From: Chiua virens
Taxonomy: Eukaryota; Basidiomycota; Agaricomycetes; Boletales; Boletaceae
Direction: 5' to 3'
NCBI GenBank assembly: GCA_019787685.1
Contig: JAHNUO010000041.1
Location: forward strand, 109,794 to 173,793
Length of the DNA stretch: 64,000 nt
The notes under the pieces were generated by a model. That model searched no databases and had not been told where the DNA came from. It saw nothing but the letters and a program-made list of their open reading frames with translations. This document shows, in pieces, positions 11,057 through 20,445 of this stretch (position 1 is its first letter; each line of letters opens with the position of its first letter). Made by a program: the position numbers and the translations under genes.

Positions 11057-13076
11057 TCAAATCTTGAAACCTCCAGCAAGTCCCATCACGTTGTCTGGGT
11101 CCACCTCCGCTTTGATCGTCTGCAGCCTGGGCAAGTTCTTACCATACAAGTTCACCAGAGGGGTATCGAAGAGTGCATAGTTGGGATAGGCAACCGGGGG
11201 GCCATCCTGACCAGCCATCGCAAGCGGTTCGAGGGCTTTGATAGTCTTCCTGGCCGCATCATAAACAGCTTCATCAGACTCCGGCCGCGTCCATGCAAAG
11301 TTAACGTTGAACGGAAAGAGGGCTTGTGCACGGGTACCCGGGTACGCTGACGGCGTTGTGTTATGGGAGAGCAGCGAGGAGTGGAAAGGCTGTAAATCAT
11401 AAGAAACAACAAAGACATCGTCCGGTACATTTTGTCTCCAATACTGGAGTAGAACGATCAACCATGCATGCTCGAGACCATAACTAAACCTCACGTACCT
11501 CGCACTGGTCGACAACAGTCTGTAGCAAAGAGAGGGGATAACCCGTCACGGAAATAGAGTTGAAAATGTATCTGGCAATGCACTTCAGATCCTCGTGTAA
11601 GGTCCAACAGGGAGAAAATTACCGTGAAGGATATTGGATTCCACGCAAGGACTCCAGGAAGTCAGAGAATGAACGCGTCGATACATCTTCCAAGGTTGAA
11701 GGGATCGCTAGAAATTCATCGAATATGCCAGCGGGTGGTGTCGGCCCATCATAGAAGAGGTTCACGCCCGCGCCAAGCTACGTACAATTCAATCGAATGA
11801 AGTTTTTTTTTTAAAATGCTGCAGAAAGACCCACCTTACCAACACGGTCGTAGAACATCGCGATTATTTGGGCCTTGGGGTCTTTGTTGTTCGCTGAGAA
11901 ATTCGCCGTCGCTGACATGAATTGGTCCCGTGCATCCAGGGAATAGGAAATGAGACCTCCCTGTACAACTCCCGTTCAAGAGATCCGTATAGAACGAAAA
12001 TGGAAGTATGCGTACCCAAATTTGTCCTTGGGGGAACGTTCTGAACGCAAACTTGGTTACAATACCCTGAGCAATGATCAGTCCCGAGTCATCAAATGAA
12101 CGTCTTCACGCACAAAATTATTTGCGCCACCCTGGACATTGACTCAATGAAGTCACTCAGTCACGGGAAAGACATAGACGTACTTTGAGAGCGAAGAACA
12201 AATCAGGGTTCGAGGTCTCCGTGACGCCGACTACTGTCCCATTGGGCATAACCAACTCGAAAGCTTGGACAGTATCGATGGTCAATCCGTACTGGTTTGC
12301 ATGCCAGGAATAGCCTGTTAACAGCATTGAAACTTCCGTCAACCGTACGAACTCTTTGAACGCACCTCCACTAAGGGTAAACCCAGCGACGCCCACACCC
12401 AATATGCGACCACCGGCAACGCTCACTCCATGGGGATTGAGTGCTTCATAAACATCGTCCCAGAGAAGACCCGCTCCTACGGTGACCAATTCTGCGGTAG
12501 AGTCATAGACAATCTCGGAGAACCTGGACATCGCGATCTGTATCCCTTCGCTCGATGAAAACCCGGGGTTGACGGCATGACCACCACCTTTGATCTAGAG
12601 AATATGTTAGACCGTCTGAACCATTTTCGATCTTTCAAGACACTAACCCCGAACGGAGTTCGTGTTCTGCCGAGAATTTGCAACTACACATACAAAACAT
12701 CGTCATGAATAGCTGCATGTCAAGAGAGTAGAATGGACTCACTGCCACACCGACGTCTTCTGGTGTACCAGGCTCGAACGAACACGCTGCATACTGCGTG
12801 CCTAATTGTGTCCAGTGGCTGATATCTTCGAGATAGTTTGGCGAGGCTATAGACAACATTGTGTTTGAGCACGAGGCTGAATGGGAAGAAAACATGGAGC
12901 TACGAACTCGGATCATAAACATTCGACGCAGAGGAAATAGAGGAAGCAATTTCCTGGCATGTCTCGCTGAACTTCGATGGATGGGACCCAGATAGCACGG
13001 TCTGCGTATCGCCGAAAAGCGAGGTGATCGTACTTGCCAAGGTCACTATTTCAGTGAGCAGAGTTGCACCAATCAT
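11057..13076 (-). CDS. FAD-dependent oxidase, PCMH/BBE family (oxidase 1)
   Basis: This is a secreted-type flavoprotein related to fungal oligosaccharide oxidases and 6-hydroxynicotine-oxidase-like proteins, which oxidise sugars or other alcohols and make hydrogen peroxide. The ATG at 13076 opens MIGATLLTEIVTLAS, a plausible signal peptide. In order follow the FAD motif GGGHAVNPGFSS with the expected flavin-linking His, VAGGRILGVGVAGFTL, YSWHANQYGLTID, FYDGPTPPAGIFDEF, and the BBE end VYPNY-type (here AYPNYALFDTP) through VMGLAGGFKI. About ten introns were traced and all keep frame. An apparent TAG near 12900 is inside the intron starting GTTCGT, at a site shared by the paralogues. The second flavin-linking Cys of bicovalent relatives is not seen in the GVGVAG region, so one covalent link is predicted. 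It lies between the two Naa10-like genes. Confidence 0.85.
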
Positions 13077-13869
13077 GCCAATAATACTGGAGAGGAATTG
13101 GAGAATTTTACCTGCACGCTATACCTGAGCCACATTGAATGGCTTTATATAAACACGATTCGCTTCGGCAAACTCCTCGGGCCACAATTCGGGTGTCATG
13201 ACGGCTGTCGTCCGACACCAGGGGAAATGAGTCAGGGATCGGTGTGAAGGTAGCGTAATTGATGTAACGTGTCATATGCATAAGTAATAATGGGGTGCGT
13301 AGTGTTTAGAGGGAAAGACGTGCTGTTGAAGGTCTTTCGGATCACTCATAGATGCTTCATAGGTATGTGGCCAGCATAGTTCTTCTGAGCGTCTTCAACT
13401 TGACGTTATCGTGACAAACTTGAATGTTGGTTATGTATTACATAGGTTATTAGCCGCTGTCCTAAATGTGATTGATCGGAAATATAATGGTACATAATCT
13501 CACCACTTTCGTTAGCGTAACAGCGCTCCGGGGCTCGACAGCTTTCTCGACAACGACGTACATTTATCGATCCCTCTAAAGCTCTGTTTATTACACTGAG
13601 ACCACGACGCTACCAGGTGAATCTATAACTCACAATCTGTCGTGCCCCCATCCTCACGCTCTCAACCTATCATCACACGTCGCGGATGAGGATGAAATCG
13701 GAACGGTATGTCTTGTCGTATAGTCAGTGCCACAATAGACGATTGCTACATAAACATACAAGGGATATGCCGAGTCGGATCAGAACCGTGATGGGGCGAG
13801 CGTGCGAGAGATGTAAGCTGTATCAGATGAAGAGATACTTCCGCTCTGACGCGAGTCGATACGCATAGG
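13077..13869. other. Upstream spacer shared by two divergent genes
   Basis: This is the 5' flank of oxidase 1 (minus) and of the second Naa10-like gene (plus). No coding sequence was recognised and no clear promoter motif was identified; it may act as a shared promoter region. Confidence 0.4.
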
Positions 13870-14611
13870 ATGAGTCTAAGAATCAGAGCTGCACGGGTAA
13901 GATCTGACTTACTGTAGCACCGTCGAGCGTTTAAACGACCTTGCTGTTCAGGTAGACGACGGCAAGGAGATGCGACAAGGCTCACTCCGAAGAGACCCCA
14001 CCTGTCGACAGATGTTAGACTCCGCCAAACCTGAGGACATTGGCTCACCCTAGGTACCACTAGTCGAGGACGTCCTCTCAAACTGGCCCGGACTATCATA
14101 CGTCGCAGTAAATGACAGGGACAAGATCGTGGGTATACTATGTCTTGTTAGCTTGTGAGTCATCGTGAAGCATTAAAGGTGTCTAATAATGATTTCCTAG
14201 AAATAAAGACGTCAAGGATGCAACACATGCGCATATATGCTCTCTCTTCGTATTTCCCGAATACCAAAGACAAGGAGTTGCCCGCCGGCCACTCACGAGC
14301 TCATGTATGAAATTTTCAGTGCTTAGTACCCTTGATCAGCTGATAAAGAACCATTAGTGGAATCTGCAAGGACGACGTCACGGTTGGATATATCCAAAGT
14401 CACTTTATATGTGAAGAGGTCGAATAAACCCGCATTAAGACTGTACAAATTGCTCAAGTTCCGCACGACGCATACGAAACCTGCATATTGTGGGTCAGCC
14501 TGTCTGATGCACGCAGATATTGATGGATCGTGTTACTTAGACAGTGACGGGGAGGATGCCCTCGCCATGGACCTTGTGCTAGTGGTCAACGTAAGGTGTT
14601 CAGTACAATGA
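13870..14611 (+). CDS. Naa10/ARD1-like N-terminal acetyltransferase, copy 2
   Basis: This is a paralogue of the gene at 9756-10542 with the same introns. Exon 1 is MSLRIRAAR (GTAAG donor). Then come LSNWPGLSYVAVNDRDKIVG, FVFPEYQRQGVARRPL with the acetyl-CoA motif, KVTLYVKRSNKPALRLY, and YYSDGEDALAMDLVL after an intron of about 50 nt. The exon upstream of LSNWPG contains an in-frame TAG near 14050 unless spliced, so the N-terminal model is unsure. The change RRLL to RRPL just after the CoA loop could weaken activity. It converges on the glycosylase gene at 14751. It may be a functional divergent enzyme or an early pseudogene. Confidence 0.55.
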
Positions 14612-14750
14612 AGTGAACGAACCACATGATTCCGTCTCATCCGAGTGAACGAGCTCAGAACCTGGTGTATCAATGCCACAAGGAGGCTGCGAATCTTTAT
14701 ATACCGGGATATGTGCGCCTGGGAGTCGCCATTGGCAATGCCGTCATCAA

Positions 14751-15665
14751 CTATTCCATCCAAGTTGGATCGTGTGGAACTCTCTCCTTCAACCAACTCT
14801 TCAAGGGACAAGAGCCCCTTCCGTCCGTCTTGCATCCACGGCAGGCACGTCCATGACGGACCATCATCACATGTAAACCATATTTGAGCTCAGACGGAAT
14901 CTTGAGCTCCAAGTGAGCCTGCGCGCCAACACGATCCGCAGTCTTCGGGATCCATCCTAGCAACTTCGACAACCGAAACACATGCGTGTCCACCGCAAAC
15001 GCCTGTCGACCAAGACAAAATGATAATACGCAGGCAGCCGTTTTGGGGCCGACACCGTGGAGAGAGACGAGCTCTTGCATTGCGCGTTCGTCCGTCACGC
15101 CTGGCGCCGCGAGATGTTGCAGATCGTACCGACCATATTTCTTCTTCACCACAATAAGCGCCTCCTGGATGATCTTTGCCTTTCGATTTGCGAGGCCGCC
15201 CGACCGGATCGTATCTGCAATGGCCTGTCTGTCTGCGTTCGCCATCGTCTCGAAACCGGATTCACCCCGACCAAAGGCGTCGTCCAATGCTCGCTTGGCG
15301 GCAGAGCTGTTGGCAGATGATGTGTTTTGGGAGAGGATAGTGCTGATGAGCGCGTCAATGACGTTGGGCATGTGTCCGCACGTCATTGCAGAATTGGAAT
15401 CTGTAATAGGGGTGCTGTGGACCGGGGCGCCTCCCGGCGTGTGTGACGCAAGAAGCGTATAAACCGCATGCGCGTCATCCGTGGATGGATGAGGGTGATC
15501 AGGAAACGGCGAAGAAACGCTATGATGAGCGAGGAGCTTCAGTTTCTTGGATGCGAGCGCCGACAGGTTGTCCGAGTCGGATAATGTGCTTGCGACGTTC
15601 ACATCGTGTAGGACTGCAGTTGGTGTAGCTGGTTGTGGAGACGAGGTTGATCGACGACGTTTCAT
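14751..15665 (-). CDS. Endonuclease III-like DNA glycosylase (HhH-GPD family)
   Basis: This is an intronless 304-residue protein. Base-excision repair glycosylases of this superfamily remove damaged or mispaired bases in the nucleus. The N-terminal ~95 residues are basic and low in complexity (MKRRRSTSS...), a likely nuclear targeting tail. The catalytic core follows, with LISTILSQNTS, then the helix-hairpin-helix LVSLHGVGPKTAACVL carrying the catalytic-type Lys, and AVDTHVFRL with the catalytic Asp. The C-terminal region has only three cysteines (CRGC and SCPL), so the four-Cys iron-sulfur cluster of classical endonuclease III is incomplete. The gene is separate from Nth1-type enzymes in that respect and may be a HhH-GPD variant of unknown base specificity. 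The start is the first ATG in frame, just downstream of a TATA-like sequence. Confidence 0.85.
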   Translation of the reverse strand: MKRRRSTSSPQPATPTAVLHDVNVASTLSDSDNLSALASKKLKLLAHHSVSSPFPDHPHPSTDDAHAVYTLLASHTPGGAPVHSTPITDSNSAMTCGHMPNVIDALISTILSQNTSSANSSAAKRALDDAFGRGESGFETMANADRQAIADTIRSGGLANRKAKIIQEALIVVKKKYGRYDLQHLAAPGVTDERAMQELVSLHGVGPKTAACVLSFCLGRQAFAVDTHVFRLSKLLGWIPKTADRVGAQAHLELKIPSELKYGLHVMMVRHGRACRGCKTDGRGSCPLKSWLKERVPHDPTWME

Positions 15666-15693
15666 TGGCCTGAAGTCCCTGAACGTTCAGAAC

Positions 15694-15704
15694 TTATATA
15701 TAAG
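15694..15704 (-). promoter_or_regulatory. TATA-like element upstream of the glycosylase gene
   Basis: The minus strand reads CTTATATATAA about 30-40 bases before the ATG at 15665. It is a good TATA-box match, but it is close to the start codon, so the transcript leader would be very short. It is a sequence match only. Confidence 0.3.
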
Positions 15705-16012
15705 ACCCATGTCACGGTGCGGAGCGTCTTACCTTTCAAGCTCTGTGGTGGTGGATCGACGGTAACACCCGGGCCCTCAAACGATCTCGAACGTTTGAAG
15801 CTTTGAAGTTTGAATTTGAACCTTGCTCACGTCATCCCATTCAATTGACTCTAGTAGTAATTCACAAAGAACACGGCCGCGGATCAGCGCGAGGAGTCAA
15901 CGTATCATTCACTCGTTCTGTACTCTACGGGTCTGTGAAGATAGGAATGTAACAGCAATTTAATGTGGGCAGACAAAGAATCCCTGTCTCTGGCCCGACA
16001 CGCCGCATCACC

Positions 16013-18397
16013 CTACATGTACTCCTGGAGAACGACCGCTGCCTTGACCACCGTCGTTGCCGTTAAGGTATTGTTCTGCCCTCCAACGACTTCCTTGACC
16101 AAACCCAAACGCGTCGTGCAGAGAACCCTGCCCCTAGTTGCTGTTCCCAAACCTGTTTGCTGATCGACCACCATTCTCGTTCTGTCGAACGTCTGTGCAG
16201 GATGAGCGAGGACGACTTTGAAATCGGCTGGGAGGGCGCCTCCAATTGAATCTCGGAGTGTCTCGGTGGCTGAGAGAATGGAAGAAATGTCATGCCAAAA
16301 TTTGGGGGACAGTTTGGCTTGCGTATCTACAGCAGAAGCGGCGCAACCGGCTGCGACGACGACATCGGAGAGGCCTTTCATCGCATGTGACACGAGGATA
16401 TCAAAGTCCTCTGTGGAGGCGGGGATGTTGGTGTTGGTCAGAGATCGCCAACCGGCGGCGAAGGTTTGAGGTTCTGTTAGTCAACTTGAAGGTCAGCAAA
16501 CTGATAGCGGCCGAAGTCGATGGCTTACCTGAATTGCGCGCTTGGTTGTATATATTTCTTACGAGCCTGCTCGTTCCTTCGTCCCTCGTCCACAAGGAAA
16601 TGATCGAATACGTGTAGGATGTAAGGTATGTCCGCAGTGCGACTGGGAGGTACCAAGGAAAGCTGTGGGGTTGCATTGTGAGTAAGCGGTGCACGAACAA
16701 TTCAGGAAGAGAATTGGAGACGCGCTGCGCGACGGATGAATGTTCTTCGGCGTCGGGAGATTTGACATGGCGGATGAAATGGGTGGATATGGATGTTGAA
16801 GTTCGTTGAATGGCAATATTGAGCTCCTCAAGAGTGCGCACCGTTGTCTTTTCGACGGAAGTGCCCGAATCGGTGATGCACTGGTGAATGGGAGGGAAAT
16901 CGGGTTGGCTGCGAGCGAGAGCCGAGGTGATATCTCGGAGCTGGTTGCTGTACTGTTTATGGGTACTGTGCATTCGGGCTTCGGACCATCTCAGTTCGTT
17001 GTGCGCGGAGACGAGCTCGTGGGATACGTCAGGGAGCTGGTCAAGTTGTTGGCATACAGCGGCTAGTTCACCCGTTTTGATGCCAACTAAACGTTTTCGG
17101 CGGTCTAGTTGAGCATTGAGAGCAGCAATCTGGCAGACGTTCGCCAACCTGCGCGACCGCATCTTGTAGTAGTGACGCCGCAGGTCCATGAGATCAGCTT
17201 GGAGGTTCCGGGCGGTCTTTGGCTACGAATGAGGACAGCCATGCATCATACAGAGAGGTACACTTACATTGTCGCAGTAGTGGGCGGGAAGAATGTTGTG
17301 TAAGTTCTGTATGGTGATGGTGGTGCCCGCGCTCGTCGCTATGTCATGATTGGTCGATATTACCATGGAGGAGACGCCGTTTGCATGTCCGATGGGAGAC
17401 CCAATCTGTTCATGTGTGACTACATCCCAGAATGACACGAATGAACCTGCAGAAGTCGCGATGTATGCGCTATCGCTTGCCAAGGCGATGCAGCGAGGAT
17501 ACTCGCCGTGAATGCACCATGTCGAGAGCGTGTTACCAGTCGACGCGTCGAGATGGTGAATGTGGTGATCAGTGGATGCGACGAAGAGGTGCTTGTTGTT
17601 GTGATGCCACGCGACGGATTGGTTCTCGTATGAATTGACTGGAATCTCGAAATTGGTGAGGAGACGGCCACTGTCGCATTCAAAGATCCACACAGAGCGG
17701 TACGTTCCGGTCGCCAACTTTTGTCCGTTTGGCGAAAATTTCACCGCATACACTGGCGAGTCGTGTTCCAGCTTGAGCAGTTTGTCGCCGCCCGGGAGCG
17801 ACCAGATACGCGCTGTCCTGTCACCCGATCCTGTCGCAATTTTTGTTCCGTCCAGCGACATGTCGACGGCATTCACTGCGCTTGTGTGTCCTTTCAGTTC
17901 GGTCGTGATTTCTCCACTCTCCGCATCAAACACCCGAGAAAAGCCCAAATTCGCCCCGCTCACAATCCACTGTCCATCTTGCGACACCGCGATGTCGTTG
18001 ATCCAATCCCCCCCGTCCAGCAGGCTGGGCTTCCTCGCTTCATTCCCATCTTCCACCCTCCAACATCGAATTCCTTTGTGGTCTCCACCACCCAACACGT
18101 GCTTACCGTCGGCCGTAAACACGACCGACCGTATCAGATCTAGGCCATCAATTTCGATCACCTTCGCGGTGACACTGGCAGCCCTGTTTGGATAGGTTCG
18201 CATTAGTAACATGCCTTCGTTCACCTCACCTTGGCCATCTTGCTTTGGCCGCTCTTCCTTTTGCTTTCCCTTGTTGGATCCACTGTCAATCTCATCCGAT
18301 TCTTGCTTCTGGTCAGTACCGTCCTTTCGAGTATCTTTTCCATTTACTCACCTCTCAGCGTTAGTACACGAGTGATCCGACGCAATCTGAAAAACAT
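16013..18397 (-). CDS. WD40-coiled-coil protein A (tandem family)
   Basis: This is a roughly 730-residue protein of unknown function. Residues ~60-350 form seven WD40 blades, seen as VRSVVF...IRCW, WINDIAV...SRVFD, VNAVDM...ARIWS, VYAVKF...VWIFE, NQSVAWHH...IHHLD, PRCIAL...VSFWD and VSSMVI...ITIQN. A 45-nt intron (17267-17223) leads to a helical, coiled-coil-like part (KTARNLQADLMDLRRHYYK onward) of ~235 residues. A 54-nt intron (16528-16475) leads to a conserved C-terminal domain (~150 residues) with AHPAQTFDR and VLCTTRLGLVKEVVGG, ending at 16013. The start is uncertain: a small first exon MFFRLRR at 18397 with a GTGAGTAAA donor is conserved in position in all four family members. WD40 propellers are protein-binding platforms; the partner is unknown. 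Confidence 0.75.
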
Positions 18398-20010
18398 AGC
18401 AGATCAAAGTACCACACTAAGAGCGAGTGCTACAGCAATCCTTTGCCTCACGACACACGTGTCTCCTTCTCCCTGTGGCTTTGGCGCTTCTTCTCATATC
18501 GGTCTACCATTCTATCCCCGTCGCTGTGCTTACCGCCCCTAGGGTTCTCCTCGACAATGGTTAGAACGCAATGTAGGTCCAAACTCGGTACGCAACTGTC
18601 ATATTTCTCCCAAAGGTCTCGTACGATGACCTCACTGCCTCCTCAACCACATCCTTGTCCCGCCCCTGGAATCTTTGCTCAATGTCAGATTCTCATTCAT
18701 TCGTCATCATTGCCCGTCTCCAAGTTTTCCGACTTGCTTTCAGTATCGATGTCCGATTTCTCCCCCGCGTCGCTACATTCGATTATCTCCTTGCAAGGTT
18801 GATCCATGTATAAATCTTTCTCAGTCGCGTCAGTATATGCCTTCGGTCTTCTCATACCATACATGTCGTGAGACGCTAACCGCTTCACAGCTGATCTCAT
18901 TTGCAAGCATTATCTTTCTTGTTCATGCCGCCCCTCTTCCTTGCCCTACTCTCTCCGGTTCTCGTGTAATCCTGTTGTTCGTTCCCCAACATGCCCGCAA
19001 CTCAAATCAGGAGCTGTCGTCCCCGTATGCCTCCATCTTGTGTGGATGGTTTCGCAATATCCTTGGACATTACTTAAAGTGATCTCATGAATGGCACCAT
19101 CAAGACATCCGTCGTCGTATACAATGTTCGACCTCACTGAGGTTGGCATCGCACCCATCAGATATCAGATATCGTGAAGGATGTTCCTGGGAAGGTGGAA
19201 CACCAGTCCATTCCTTGTGGGCTTGCCGTTACGCTATCGATTTGGTAGGACGTTTTGTTCCATTCTCTTTTCGCTTTGCTTATTTTATTTACCCTCGTCG
19301 CGCCTCGCTTTCCACGGCAACATTCCTGGCGTTGGATTGTTATTCAGAACTGACCTTGAATTCCGTCGATTCAATTAGTCGGAGACCTTTCCTTGGTGTA
19401 CGTCCCCGTTACAGTATCCCGTATTCCAAAGGGTGCATGTCTCGCGCAATGGGATGTTAGCAATTGACGCCTGTGATCCGTCAAACTAAACGAGAAGTGT
19501 TAGACTGTCTCCGGGAATACATGACTCGGAGCGGTCATCATATCATTGTGCATATGACACATGACAGCGTCATCCAGAACGTATTTCATGCCAGTGGTGC
19601 TCAGTCGTGGATTTCGAGGTAATGCAAGCAATGTCAATCAAATAAAAGCAAACTAACTAGGGGTAACCGTGTCATTACAATATTCACTTAGTTTCCCTGC
19701 CCACGCCAGAGTGTGTGATCCTTCGTTTGTTGTCAACTCGAATGTATCACCGATCGAGGACCGAGAAACAAAAGGTACTCTCCCCCAGCGAGTCGTTATC
19801 AGATATCAACTGCTACTCTGCACAGTATGTGCGAGATCGCTTTTGATTTCTAGCATAAATGTCTTCGGGAAACTTGTTCGTCGGCATGCAGACTTTGGAG
19901 GAATACGAGCAGGATATGGCTCAATCAGTCCAGCGGTCAACAAGAGCCGAGGTAGTGCACCAGCAGCTCTAACTGATCCAAAACAGATACGCTCGATCTA
20001 TTGCAAGCTT
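18398..20010. repeat. 5' flanking module A of the WD40 array and spacer
   Basis: This is pyrimidine-rich on the plus strand. Short tracts recur upstream of the other WD40 genes: acacgtgtctcctt near 18456, a ctcactgcctcctca tract near 18627, and a tgccttcggtcttctcat tract near 18837. The minus strand at 18906-18697 keeps a 69-codon acidic open frame (EIIECSDAGEKSDIDTES), only partly preserved in the other copies. This suggests that each duplication unit carried a second short gene or exon. From about 19160 to 20010 nothing is recognised. Confidence 0.5.
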
Positions 20011-20436
20011 CTAGCCTTTGAGAGAATCGAATGAAGCACGTCTTTCAAAATGGGAGCTTGCATAGTGGGTTGGCCAGGTTATCCCAGACGGAGAGAAGGA
20101 CCGCCAGTAGACGTGTAGCTTCATTCTGTACTTGATCATGCTACTAGGGGACAAACGAACAGAGACTGACTTTGAGAAATCCGTTTCATGGTCCATTATT
20201 TCATTAACTAGTGGCATGGAGGGTACGCTCGCGACATTGCGTTGGTCAGGATCGTCGCTGCCTGGTAATAACGGCGGCCTGCGTTTGAACATGTAATCGC
20301 CAAAGTGGTCACTGGAATGGATGCGCGACGAAAAATACAAAGGTAGGAATGGCATTGTTAGAAGCAGGACTGAAGAGATATAGTAACGATTGAATCGGCC
20401 CAAACAGACAGACAAAGAATTCTTGGCTTGACACAC
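20011..20436. repeat. 3' intergenic module of the WD40 array, copy 1
   Basis: This recurs at about 23310-23700 and 27540-28010, each time just downstream of a WD40 gene. The best conserved minus-strand peptides are MFKRRPPLLPGSDDPDQ (here) and MFKRNMPLSEGSDDP (27.7 kb), plus SMIKYRMKLHVYWRSF (here) and SMIKYRMELHPHRRPF (23.4 kb). These are remnants of a short shared open frame of unknown function, and none is clearly intact. Confidence 0.5.
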
Positions 20437-20445
20437 CGCATCACA

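Noticed and set aside
12895..12905. TAG in the N-terminal region of oxidase 1, suggesting a pseudogene
   Set aside because: It falls inside an intron with GTTCGT donor, at the same place as in oxidases 2 and 3, and splicing restores the family sequence.
17635..18195. Plus-strand 186-codon open frame
   Set aside because: It is the antisense shadow of the WD40 exon of gene A; similar shadows occur opposite genes B, C and D.
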